DNA from: Paracoccus sp. MKU1
Lineage (GTDB): Bacteria; Pseudomonadota; Alphaproteobacteria; Rhodobacterales; Rhodobacteraceae
DNA: 58,471 nt
Direction: 5' to 3'
Assembly (NCBI RefSeq): GCF_001447385.1
Contig: NZ_LLWQ01000086.1
Span: forward strand, 1 to 58,471
The translations under genes were made by a program, and so were the position numbers. Shown one piece after another: positions 28,207 through 36,307 of this stretch (positions are counted from its first letter, which is position 1; each line of letters starts with the position of its first letter). Under the pieces are notes generated by a model. It was given only the letters and a program-made list of their open reading frames with translations, had not been told where the DNA came from and did not search any database.

Positions 28207-28907
28207 CCGCCGCGCTGAAACTGACCGATCTGCACAGCTATTACGGCAAGAGCCATATCCTGCAAGGCGTCACGCTGGAGGTCGGGCCGGGCGAGATCGT
28301 CACCCTGCTGGGCCGCAACGGCGCCGGCAAAAGCACGACGCTGAAGACGGCGGTGGGCCTGATCACGCCGCGTCAGGGGCGCGTCGAACTGGCCGGCCGC
28401 GACATGACCGGCCAGCCGGCGCATCGCATCGCCTCGGCCGGGCTGTCGCTGGTGCCCGAGGATCGCGGCATCTTCCAGCTGCTGACCGTCGAGGAGAACC
28501 TGCGCATCGCCGAAAAGCGCGGCTCGCCATGGTCGCTTGGCGACATCTATCGCATCTTTCCGCGGCTCGAGGAGCGCAGGAAGAACGGCGGCGGCCAGCT
28601 GTCGGGGGGCGAGCAGCAGATGCTCTCGATCGCCCGGGCGCTGCTGAACAGTCCCAAGGTGCTGATGCTCGACGAGCCGGTCGAGGGCCTCGCCCCGATC
28701 ATCGTCGAGGAGATCGTCGCCCAGATCCGCCTGATCCGCGAGGCCGGCGTGCCGATCCTGCTGGTCGAGCAGAACCTTGCCGTCTGCAGCCAGCTTGCCG
28801 ACCGGCATTACATCCTGGAACTGGGCCGCATCGTGCATTGCGCCAGTGCCGACGAGTTCCGCAGCGACCCGGACACCATCGACCGCTATCTGGGCGTGAA
28901 GGCATGA
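28203..28907 (+). CDS. ABC transporter ATPase, LivF family
   Basis: 234 residues. Walker A is GRNGAGKST (about residues 38-46), the signature motif is LSGGEQQML, Walker B is VLMLDEPVEGL, and LLVEQN follows. The short size and 'DEPVEGLAP' are typical of LivF. It overlaps livG by four bases. The amidase gene starts 11 bp after its stop. Confidence 0.93.
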   Translation: MTAALKLTDLHSYYGKSHILQGVTLEVGPGEIVTLLGRNGAGKSTTLKTAVGLITPRQGRVELAGRDMTGQPAHRIASAGLSLVPEDRGIFQLLTVEENLRIAEKRGSPWSLGDIYRIFPRLEERRKNGGGQLSGGEQQMLSIARALLNSPKVLMLDEPVEGLAPIIVEEIVAQIRLIREAGVPILLVEQNLAVCSQLADRHYILELGRIVHCASADEFRSDPDTIDRYLGVKA

Positions 28908-28918
28908 AGGAAAACACC

Positions 28919-30178
28919 ATGTCCAACCTGACAATCGACGCCGAAAGGCTGTGGGACAGCCTGATGGAGACGGCGCGGATCGGGGCCACGCCCGACGGCG
29001 GCATCGCCCGGCTGACGCTGTCCGAGGACGACCGCCGCGTGCGCGACTGGCTGCGCGCCCAATGCGACGCGCTGGGGCTGGAGATGGTGGTGGACGAGGC
29101 CGGCAACATGTTCGTCACCCGTCCCGGCGCCCGTCCCGATCTGCCCGCCATCGCCATGGGCAGCCATCTGGATACCCAGCCCACGGGGGGCAAATTCGAC
29201 GGCGTGCTGGGGGTGCTGGCGGGGCTCGAGGTGCTGCGCACGCTCGACGCCGCCGGCTACCGGACCGAGGCGCCGCTGATGCTGGTCAACTGGACCAACG
29301 AGGAGGGCTCGCGCTTTTCGCCGGCCATGCTCGGCTCGGGCATCTGGGCCGGGGTCTATAGCCGCGAATACGGCGACGGGCGCACGGACGCCCGCGGCGA
29401 CAGCTTCGGCGCCAGCCTTGACCGCATCGGCTATCGCGGCGAGGCCAAGGCGGGCGCGGTCCGCTTCGGCGCCATGTTCGAGCTGCATATCGAGCAGGGG
29501 CCGATCCTGGAGGCCGAGGGGGCGCAGATCGGCGTGGTGCAGGGCATCCAGGGCATGCGCTGGTTCGAACTGACGCTGACCGGTACGGCGGCGCATACCG
29601 GCTCGACGCCGATGGGGATGCGCCGCAACGCGCTGCTGGGCATGGCGCGGGTGATCGAGGGCATCGACCGCATCGCCAAGGCGCATGCGGACGCGGTGGG
29701 CAGCATCGGCTTCCTGGAGATCAGCCCGAACTCGCATAACGTCATCCCCGGCGAGGTGCGCGCGACCATCGACCTGCGCCACCCCTCGGACGCGGTGCTG
29801 GACCGGATGCAGGCCGAGGTCGAGGCGCTGGTGCAGGAGGCCGCTGGGGCGGTCGGGCTGGAAAGCCGGCTGGAGCAGATCTCGCGCACCGCGCCGGTGG
29901 CGTTCGACGCCGAATGCATCGCCTCGGTCAGGGCGGGAGCGCAGGCGGCGGGCTATTCGACGCGCGACATCATCTCGGGCGCCGGCCATGACGCGGCCCA
30001 TGCGGCGGCACTGGCGCCGACGACGATGATCTTCGTGCCCTGCAAGGACGGGCTGAGCCACAACCCCGCCGAATCGACCGAGCCCGCGGAATGCGCCGCC
30101 GGGGCGCAGGTGCTGCTCGAGGCGGTGCTGGACTACGACCGCCGCATGGCCGAGACCCGCAAGGGGGTCGCCGCATGA
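28919..30178 (+). CDS. M20-family amidase, hydantoinase/carbamoylase type
   Basis: 419 residues. Zn-dependent amidohydrolase of the family holding N-carbamoyl-L-amino acid hydrolase, beta-ureidopropionase and allantoate amidohydrolase. The metal site is complete: GSHLDT (H, D), GGKFDG, NEEGSRF (E), ELHIEQGP (H) and AGHDAAH (H). The lid domain starts near GTAAHTGSTPM. It probably splits a carbamoyl or ureido group in the cytoplasm. I chose ATG 28919, which has AAGGAAA in place; an ATG at 28904 overlapping livF is possible. It overlaps the M81 gene by ATGA. Which substrate is used is unknown. Confidence 0.9.
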   Translation: MSNLTIDAERLWDSLMETARIGATPDGGIARLTLSEDDRRVRDWLRAQCDALGLEMVVDEAGNMFVTRPGARPDLPAIAMGSHLDTQPTGGKFDGVLGVLAGLEVLRTLDAAGYRTEAPLMLVNWTNEEGSRFSPAMLGSGIWAGVYSREYGDGRTDARGDSFGASLDRIGYRGEAKAGAVRFGAMFELHIEQGPILEAEGAQIGVVQGIQGMRWFELTLTGTAAHTGSTPMGMRRNALLGMARVIEGIDRIAKAHADAVGSIGFLEISPNSHNVIPGEVRATIDLRHPSDAVLDRMQAEVEALVQEAAGAVGLESRLEQISRTAPVAFDAECIASVRAGAQAAGYSTRDIISGAGHDAAHAAALAPTTMIFVPCKDGLSHNPAESTEPAECAAGAQVLLEAVLDYDRRMAETRKGVAA

Positions 30179-31659
30179 CCCGCCTTGTCCTGGCCCGGCT
30201 GAACCACGAGACCAACAGTTTCTCGCCGGTCAAGACGCCGCTGGCCGCCTTCGCCCCGAAATGGGGCGAGGACGCGCTGGCGGCGGCCGAGAATTATCCC
30301 GCCGCCATCGGCGCCTTCCACGCCTTCGCCCGCCGCATCGGCGCCGAAACCGAGGTGCCGGTGCTGGCCCATGCCATGCCCTCGGGGCCGGTCGAGGACG
30401 AGGCCTTCGAGGCCATGGCCCAGGCGATCCTCGCCGCGGTGGAAAAGGGCTGCGACGGCATCCTGCTGGACCTGCACGGCGCCATGGTCACCCGCAGCCA
30501 TGACGACGGCGAGGGCGAGCTGCTGCGCCGCATCCGCGCCGCCGCGCCGGGCGTGCCCATCGGGGTGGCGCTGGATCTGCATGGCAACATCACCGAAGGC
30601 ATGCTGGATCATTGCGACGTGATCGCGGGCTTCAAGACCTATCCGCATGTGGACATGGTCGAGACCGGCGAGCATGTCCTGCGCCTGTTCGAACCGCTGC
30701 TTTCCGGCGCTCCGCGCCCGGCGATGGCGCTGTGCCATCCGCCGATGCTGGCTGCGACGCTGTGCATGAACACGACGACCGACTGCGCCATGACCGACCT
30801 GATCGCGCTGGCGCGGCAGGCCGAGGCGCGGCCGGGCGTGCAGGCGGTGACGGTCTTCGGCGGCTTTCCGATCTCGGATCTGGCCGAGACCGGCCTGTCC
30901 ATCGTCAGCGTCGCCGACACGCCCGAGCTTGCGCGCGCGGTCGCGCGGGAACTGGGCCGCGAGGCATGGCGGCGGCGCGCCGAATATGTCTATGCCGAAG
31001 AGCCCTTGCCGCAATCCATCGCCCGCGCCGCGGCGCTGGCCAATGGTTCGGCGCCTGTGCTGCTGCTGGACCATGGCGACAATTGCATGTCGGGCGGCAG
31101 TTGCGACGTGATGGATGTGCTGGAGGAGTTGCTGGCCGCCGGCCATGAGGGGATCATGGTCGGCCCCATTGCCGACCCGCAGACCGTGGCCCAGCTTGTC
31201 GCGGCGGGCGAGGGGGCCGCGGTCGAGATCGCGCTTGGCAACAAGACCCCGGCCGAGGGCCTGCCCGCGCCCCGCCCGCCGCTGCGGCTGACGGGCCGGG
31301 TCACGGCGCTGTCGGATGGGCGCTACCGTGTCGCCGGACCGATCTACAACGGGCAGGAGCTGTCGATGGGCCGCGCCGCCGCCTTCGACACCGGCGCCGC
31401 GCGCATCGTGATCTGCGAGGAACCGCATGAGCCGCTGGACCTGGGCGTGTTCGCCAGCCTCGGCCTCGATGCCACCTCGGCACGCTTCCTACACCTGAAA
31501 TCGCGCATGTATTGCCGTCCGGTGTTCGAGCCGCTTGCGAAAGCCGTGGTGGAATGCGCAAGCTCGGGCGTAACCGCCTCGGATTACGATCTCTTTGCTT
31601 TCAAAAAACTCGTCCGGCCCATATATCCGCTGGACCCCGGGACAATCTGGCAAGGCTGA
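30175..31659 (+). CDS. M81-family metallopeptidase, MlrC-like
   Basis: 494 residues. Two domains: the DUF1485 part (residues about 1-290) with LNHETNSFSP, LLDLHGAMVT, GVALDLHGNIT and the metal histidine in FKTYPHVDM; then the MlrC C-terminal part with DHGDNCMSGGSCDV and GPIADP. MlrC is named from microcystin breakdown, but most members act on other amides and are uncharacterised. It follows the amidase with an ATGA overlap and precedes the GntR gene by 8 bp, so it is part of the same pathway. Confidence 0.9.
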   Translation: MTRLVLARLNHETNSFSPVKTPLAAFAPKWGEDALAAAENYPAAIGAFHAFARRIGAETEVPVLAHAMPSGPVEDEAFEAMAQAILAAVEKGCDGILLDLHGAMVTRSHDDGEGELLRRIRAAAPGVPIGVALDLHGNITEGMLDHCDVIAGFKTYPHVDMVETGEHVLRLFEPLLSGAPRPAMALCHPPMLAATLCMNTTTDCAMTDLIALARQAEARPGVQAVTVFGGFPISDLAETGLSIVSVADTPELARAVARELGREAWRRRAEYVYAEEPLPQSIARAAALANGSAPVLLLDHGDNCMSGGSCDVMDVLEELLAAGHEGIMVGPIADPQTVAQLVAAGEGAAVEIALGNKTPAEGLPAPRPPLRLTGRVTALSDGRYRVAGPIYNGQELSMGRAAAFDTGAARIVICEEPHEPLDLGVFASLGLDATSARFLHLKSRMYCRPVFEPLAKAVVECASSGVTASDYDLFAFKKLVRPIYPLDPGTIWQG

Positions 31660-31667
31660 AGGACCGC

Positions 31668-32438
31668 ATGGATCAGGACGCGCCGGCAGGCAAGGAACGC
31701 AGGCTTACCCGCATCAAGCTGTCGGACCAGGTGGCCGAGGACATCCGCCGCCGCATCGCCCGCGACGGGTTGCTGCCAGGCGACCGCCTGCCGCATGAGC
31801 GCGCGCTGATGGAGCATTACGGCTGCTCGAAAGGCACCATCCGCGAGGCCCTGAAGGCGCTGGAGGTCGAGGGGCTGGTGCGCATGCTCTCGGGACCGAA
31901 CGGCGGGCCCGAGATCCAGCCCGCCTCGATCGACATCGTCACCCAGCAGCTGCGGCAATACCTGCATTTCCAGAAGATCGACTTCGCCCAGGTCTATGAG
32001 CTGCGCCAGTCGCTGGAGGTCAGCCTGGCCCGCAACGTCATCGGCAAGCTGACGCCCGAGCATTTCCGCCGGCTCGAGGAGAACATCCGCGTCTGTGAAG
32101 CGGCGAACGCGGCGCAGGACCGCGCCGTGGTCCGTCGGGCCGAGACCGAGTTTCACGACATCCTCTGCGAGGCCTCGGATAACGTGATCCTGGTCTTCAT
32201 GTGCCGCTTCCTGAACAGCATGCTGCGCGATCTGGTCAGCTATCGCAGCGAAAGCATGCGCGAGCACGAGATCTTCGGCGAGGCGAATATCGAGAGCCAC
32301 CGGCAACTGCTGGCCGCCTTCCGCGCCGAGGACGGCGATGCCGCGGCCCGGATCATGCACGATCACATGTGCTGCGCCGAAAGCTACATGCGCCGGCTGG
32401 ACGCTTCGTTCCGCTCGGACCTGCTGAGCCGGTTCTGA
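31668..32438 (+). CDS. GntR-family regulator with FCD domain
   Basis: 256 residues. The GntR winged helix (about residues 15-85) reads KLSDQVAEDIRRRIARDGLLPGDRLPHERALMEHYGCSKGTIREALKALEVEGLV. The FCD effector domain follows, with the metal-binding pattern RAETEFHDILCEASDN (D/H), SHRQLLAAF and H in MHDHMCCAE. It is the last gene of the transporter-amidase operon, with AAGGA before ATG 31668. It probably represses the operon until its substrate or a product binds, acting at the dyads around 24242-24277. Confidence 0.9.
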   Translation: MDQDAPAGKERRLTRIKLSDQVAEDIRRRIARDGLLPGDRLPHERALMEHYGCSKGTIREALKALEVEGLVRMLSGPNGGPEIQPASIDIVTQQLRQYLHFQKIDFAQVYELRQSLEVSLARNVIGKLTPEHFRRLEENIRVCEAANAAQDRAVVRRAETEFHDILCEASDNVILVFMCRFLNSMLRDLVSYRSESMREHEIFGEANIESHRQLLAAFRAEDGDAAARIMHDHMCCAESYMRRLDASFRSDLLSRF

Positions 32439-32446
32439 AACGGAAA

Positions 32447-32470
32447 ATCCCGGCCGCGAGGGGCCGGGAC
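32447..32470 (-). terminator. Intrinsic terminator of ssb
   Basis: Perfect 8-bp stem TCCCGGCC (32448-32455) with GGCCGGGA (32462-32469). Read on the minus strand it is followed by TTTTCC. It also sits at the end of the convergent GntR gene. Confidence 0.7.
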
Positions 32471-32475
32471 CGGGA

Positions 32476-32976
32476 TCAGAACGGGATGTCGTCGTCGAAA
32501 TCGGGCCGGCTTTGCGACTGCCCGCCACCGGACGAACTGCCGCCCGACGCGCCGCCTCCATAGCCGCCGCCGCCGTAGCTGCCGCCACCATAGCCTTCAT
32601 CGCGACCACCGCCGCCCGCGCCGCCACGGCCGTCGAGCATGTGCAGTTCGCTGCGGAAGGGGCGCAGGGCAACCTCGGTCGAATAGCGGTCGTTGCCGCT
32701 TTGGTCCTGCCATTTGCGGGTTTCCAGCTGGCCCTCGACATAGACCTTACTGCCCTTTTTCAGGAACTGCTCGGCCACGCGGACCAGCGGCTCGGAATAG
32801 ATAGCCACCGTATGCCATTCGGTGCGCTCGCGCCGCTCGCCGGTGTTGCGATCCTTCCAGGTTTCCGAGGTCGCGATGCGCAGGTTCGCGACCTTGCCGC
32901 CGCTGGGAAAGGTGCGGATTTCCGGGTCCTGCCCCAGATTGCCGACCAGGATCACCTTGTTCACGCTGCCTGCCAT
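32476..32976 (-). CDS. ssb: Single-stranded DNA-binding protein
   Basis: 166 residues. N-terminal OB-fold (residues about 1-110) opens [39 protein letters not shown] glycine-rich linker follows ([24 protein letters not shown] and on). The acidic tip DFDDDIPF, which recruits replication and repair proteins, ends the protein. It binds ssDNA as a tetramer. It is convergent with the GntR gene. Upstream in the family, ssb often stands near uvrA; that gene is not here. Confidence 0.97.
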   Translation of the reverse strand: MAGSVNKVILVGNLGQDPEIRTFPSGGKVANLRIATSETWKDRNTGERRERTEWHTVAIYSEPLVRVAEQFLKKGSKVYVEGQLETRKWQDQSGNDRYSTEVALRPFRSELHMLDGRGGAGGGGRDEGYGGGSYGGGGYGGGASGGSSSGGGQSQSRPDFDDDIPF

Positions 32977-33141
32977 GCCGCGGGTCCTTTTCTTTGCGTT
33001 TATCCTGCGCGGGTGTAGCGCGGAGGCCCTGCTTAAGGTAGCGCGGCGACAAGCGGAAGATGATATCGGCGGAAATCCGCCGAATAATCCGGCTGCGGGT
33101 GCGTCATGAAATCCTCTTGCGGCGCCCGCCCGGCTTTGCGC

Positions 33142-33147
33142 TATAGT
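33142..33147 (+). promoter_or_regulatory. Candidate -10 of the lytic transglycosylase gene
   Basis: TATAGT at 33142-33147, 41 bp before the ATG. A TTGCGG at 33117-33122 is 19 bp upstream, a little far for a -35. Confidence 0.3.
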
Positions 33148-33187
33148 GCCGCCTAAAAAAGACAACGGCATGCATGAGGGACCAGCG

Positions 33188-33835
33188 ATGCTTTCACGCG
33201 ATCGGGCGATGCTGCGCCAGTTGGGCCGGGCCGTCATGGCCCTGACGCTTTCGGCCGGCTTGGCCGCACCCGCTGCGGCCGAGGGGCTGCGGCTGCAAGT
33301 GAAAAGCGGCAAGTCGCGGCTGGCGCAGTTCGAGCGCCAGACCCGGCTGATGGATTCGCGCCTGGCCGGTCAATATCAGCAATCGGCCCGGCTGCGCCCC
33401 GGCGGCACCTCGACCAAGAGCGTGGTCGAGTTGGACCTGCCGACCGCGGTTCCCGCCTACAGGGGCAGCCGGCGCAGCCAATATCTGCCCCATGCCCGCG
33501 CCATGGCCCGCAAGCATGGCATCCCCGAGGACCTGTTCCTGCGCCTGGTGCAGCAGGAATCGGGCTGGAATCCCTCGGCCCGCTCGCACAAGGGGGCGCA
33601 GGGGCTGGCGCAGTTGATGCCCGGCACGGCGGCGAAGCTGGGCGTCGATCCGAACGACCCGATCCAGAACCTGGAGGGCGGCGCGCGCTATCTGCGCATG
33701 ATGTACAACACCTTCGGAAACTGGCGGCTGGCGCTGGCGGCCTATAATGCGGGGCCGGGGGCGGTGGCGAAATATGGCGGCGTGCCGCCCTATCGCGAGA
33801 CGCGCAACTACGTCCGCATCATCCACGGCAGTTGA
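33188..33835 (+). CDS. Lytic transglycosylase (SLT domain)
   Basis: 215 residues. A signal peptide (residues 1-31, ending LAAPAAAEG) is followed by a linker and a C-terminal SLT domain (about residues 100-215). The catalytic glutamate is in [18 protein letters not shown]. Further SLT motifs are [25 protein letters not shown] and [12 protein letters not shown]. It cuts peptidoglycan in the periplasm. I chose ATG 33188 because GAGGGA is correctly spaced; two upstream starts (33146 GTG, 33173 ATG) are possible. A bidirectional terminator follows. Confidence 0.9.
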   Translation: MLSRDRAMLRQLGRAVMALTLSAGLAAPAAAEGLRLQVKSGKSRLAQFERQTRLMDSRLAGQYQQSARLRPGGTSTKSVVELDLPTAVPAYRGSRRSQYLPHARAMARKHGIPEDLFLRLVQQESGWNPSARSHKGAQGLAQLMPGTAAKLGVDPNDPIQNLEGGARYLRMMYNTFGNWRLALAAYNAGPGAVAKYGGVPPYRETRNYVRIIHGS

Positions 33836-33840
33836 AACGG

Positions 33841-33868
33841 AAAAGGCCGGGCAGGGCGCCCGGCCTTT
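33841..33868. terminator. Bidirectional intrinsic terminator (transglycosylase / SYLF lipoprotein)
   Basis: AAAA, stem GGCCGGGC (33845-33852) with GCCCGGCC (33858-33865), then TTT. It serves two convergent genes. Confidence 0.8.
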
Positions 33869-33894
33869 CCGATTCCGCCCGCAGGTTCCGCGCC

Positions 33895-34467
33895 TCAGAA
33901 GGTCGAGGGGATGATGCGGGTGTATTTCGTCCCGGCGATCGAGGCGCCGGCCATCAGCCCCGACTGGCCGAAGACCATCGCCACCACCGGCTGCTGCGAG
34001 GTGATGGTGTCGGTGCCCATGGAGACGCCGCCGGCGGGCAGGGCGTAATAGGCCCCGGCCTCGGCCACCCAGCCCGGCGCCTTGCGGAAATCGGCCAACG
34101 CGGCATCGGTCTGGAAGATCAGCACATGGGCATATTGCTGGGCGCCGATCTGGAAGCCGACGCTGGCCTGGGTCGCCGAATAGTAATCCACCGTCACGTC
34201 GTTGATGCGCAGCGCGCCCTGGCCATAGGCACCGCCCACGCCGAACCCCGCCTCGGTCATCAGCGGCATGTAGAGCACGCCCTTGGCGTTCTGCACCATG
34301 GGGGCCACGTTGGGATAGGTGCGCCGCAGGAAATCCCGCGTCGCATCGACGCGCGCGTCCAGCCGCGACGGCGCATCCTGCCCGACCGCGTTCGAGCAGC
34401 CCGCCAGCCCCAGCGCCGCACCGCCCAGCAGCACCAGGCGCCGGCTCATCCGCGTGGAATCCATCAT
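33895..34467 (-). CDS. SYLF (Ysc84-like) domain lipoprotein
   Basis: 190 residues. Lipoprotein signal with the lipobox LGLAGC (cysteine near residue 24), preceded by MSRRLVLLGGAA. The SYLF/Ysc84 lipid-binding domain follows: NAKGVLYMPLMTEAGFGVGGAYGQGALRIN, QIGAQQYAHVLIF and SMGTDTITSQQPVVAMVFGQSGLM. The name refers to phosphoinositide binding in eukaryotic relatives; in bacteria the role is unknown. Two adjacent ATGs (34467, 34464) share the GAGGGA site. Confidence 0.87.
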   Translation of the reverse strand: MMDSTRMSRRLVLLGGAALGLAGCSNAVGQDAPSRLDARVDATRDFLRRTYPNVAPMVQNAKGVLYMPLMTEAGFGVGGAYGQGALRINDVTVDYYSATQASVGFQIGAQQYAHVLIFQTDAALADFRKAPGWVAEAGAYYALPAGGVSMGTDTITSQQPVVAMVFGQSGLMAGASIAGTKYTRIIPSTF

Positions 34468-34538
34468 CTTTTTCCCTCGTTCCCTGATCGGCGGCTGGCC
34501 CGCCTGTCAAGGCCGCGATGATAAAGGAGCCGGCGGCC

Positions 34539-35537
34539 TCACGCCAGCCTTTCGGCCACCTGCGGCGCGTAATAGGTCAGGATGCCGTCGCAGCCGGCGC
34601 GGCGGAAGGCGAGCAGGCTTTCGATCACCACATCGCGAGACAGCCAGCCGTTGCGGATCGCGCCCTCAATCATCGCATATTCGCCGCTGACCTGGTAGGC
34701 GAAGGTCGGCGCCGCGAACTGGTCGCGTACCATGCGGCAGATGTCCAGATAGGGCATGCCGGGCTTGACCATGACCATGTCGGCGCCCTCGGAGAGGTCG
34801 CGGGCGACGCAGCGCATCGCCTCCTCGCGGTTCGCCGGATTCACCTGATAGGTCTTCTTGTCGCCCACCAGCCGCCCCGAGGCGCCCACCGCGTCGCGGA
34901 ACGGGCCATAGAAGCCGCTGGCGAATTTCGCCGCATAGGACAGGATCGCCACGTCCTTGTGCCCCTGGCTTTCCAGCAGGCTGCGCAGCGCGCCGATGCG
35001 CCCGTCCATCATGTCCGAGGGGCCGAGGATGTCCGCCCCCGCCTGGGCCTGCACCAGCGCCATGCGGCCAAGCGCTTCGACCGTTTCGTCGTTCAGGATC
35101 ACGCCGTCGCGCACCAGCCCGTCATGGCCGTTGGCGTTATAGGGGTCCAGCGCGATATCGGTCATCACCGCCAGCTCGGGCGCCACCTCCTTGATGGCGC
35201 GGATGGCGCGGTTGCCGATGTTCTCGGGGTCCCAGGCGCGCTCGCAGCTCTCGGTTTTCAGGTCCGGGTCGGAATGCGGGAAGATGCAGATCGCCGGGAT
35301 GCCCAGCCGCATCGCGGTTTCCGCGGCGCGCTTCGCGCCGTCCAGCGTCAGCCGCTCGACCCCGGGCATCGAGGGGATCTCGCCCTCGCCCCCCGCGATC
35401 TCGGTCACGAAGATCGGCCAGATCAGGTTGGCGGGGGTCAGGTTCACCTCGGTCACCATGGCGCGCAGCGCCGGCGTGCGGCGCAGCCGGCGCAGGCGGG
35501 CGGCGGGGAAGGGGGCGGCGATCGGGGTCGGGGACAT
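34539..35537 (-). CDS. hemB: Delta-aminolevulinic acid dehydratase (porphobilinogen synthase)
   Basis: 332 residues. Joins two molecules of 5-aminolevulinate to porphobilinogen in haem, bacteriochlorophyll and cobalamin synthesis. Schiff-base lysines lie in LSYAAKFASGFYGPFRDA and MVMVKPGMPYLD. The allosteric-type DIALDPYNANGHDG is present; it replaces the cysteine-rich zinc site of the animal enzymes, as in other alphaproteobacteria. Start ATG 35537 matches the family (MSPTPIAAPFPAARLRRLRRTPALRAMV). Confidence 0.96.
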   Translation of the reverse strand: MSPTPIAAPFPAARLRRLRRTPALRAMVTEVNLTPANLIWPIFVTEIAGGEGEIPSMPGVERLTLDGAKRAAETAMRLGIPAICIFPHSDPDLKTESCERAWDPENIGNRAIRAIKEVAPELAVMTDIALDPYNANGHDGLVRDGVILNDETVEALGRMALVQAQAGADILGPSDMMDGRIGALRSLLESQGHKDVAILSYAAKFASGFYGPFRDAVGASGRLVGDKKTYQVNPANREEAMRCVARDLSEGADMVMVKPGMPYLDICRMVRDQFAAPTFAYQVSGEYAMIEGAIRNGWLSRDVVIESLLAFRRAGCDGILTYYAPQVAERLA

Positions 35538-35698
35538 GGCGGGGCCTGTGGCTGCGGGGATCTGGACCCGAAACTGCACCCTGGGCCGGCAGCGTGCAAC
35601 CCCCGTGGCGCCCTCCGCCGCCGGTGGCGGAAAATCGTGGTTTTCCTTTGCGCCACGCCCGGTTAGTTTGCCTTGCGCAACCGCTGCAAGGAGAAGAC

Positions 35699-36265
35699 GT
35701 GCCCCGACCCGAGGGAATCCTCGCCCTGCTGGACAGCCGGTCCTTCGGCTCGATCTGGTTCTGGGTGATCCTGACTCTGGCCTGGACCATGGCGGGGCGG
35801 CGCATCCTGGGCGTGCCCTCGGACGTGATTGCCGGGGCGATCGGCGCCGAGCCGGGCCCCGAGGACGATCCGGCGGCGCTGGCATTGCTTGACTGGCTGT
35901 CGTTGACCCTGCCGCGCTGGCGCATCGACCGGCGCGAGGGCGCGATCCTGCTGGGGCTGGGCTCGTTCCTGCTGACGACGCTGGCGATCCTGGGCTTTGG
36001 CTACGGGCTGGAGATGGCGCAGGCGCTGGTGCTGCTGGTCCTGCCCTTCGCCTTGCTTTTTGCGCTGGAGATGCGGCTGGCGCGGCGGCTGCGGGCGGTG
36101 CTGGCCCGGGCCGAGGTGGGCATGCCGGTGAACGAGGCCGGGGCCGAGGCGGCACGTCTGATGCGCCGGCACAAGGCGCTGATCCTGGCGATGTCGATCC
36201 TGGCGGTCGCGCTGACCGCCTTTTACGGGGCGATCTGGATGATCGCCCATCCCTTCGGCTTCTGA
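35699..36265 (+). CDS. Conserved rhodobacterial membrane protein of unknown function
   Basis: 188 residues with about four membrane helices: near 15-33 (SIWFWVILTLAWTMAG), 80-100 (LLGLGSFLLTTLAILGFGYG), 103-120 (AQALVLLVLPFALLFALEM) and 165-185. The start is GTG 35699, chosen because AAGGAG lies 7 nt upstream. Similar proteins are sometimes labelled 'component of SufBCD complex', for which I see no support. It ends 43 bp before mfd. Confidence 0.75.
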   Translation: MPRPEGILALLDSRSFGSIWFWVILTLAWTMAGRRILGVPSDVIAGAIGAEPGPEDDPAALALLDWLSLTLPRWRIDRREGAILLGLGSFLLTTLAILGFGYGLEMAQALVLLVLPFALLFALEMRLARRLRAVLARAEVGMPVNEAGAEAARLMRRHKALILAMSILAVALTAFYGAIWMIAHPFGF

Positions 36266-36307
36266 ACCGGTCTTGACTTCGCCCGTTCCGGCTTTACCTC
36301 GGGGCGC

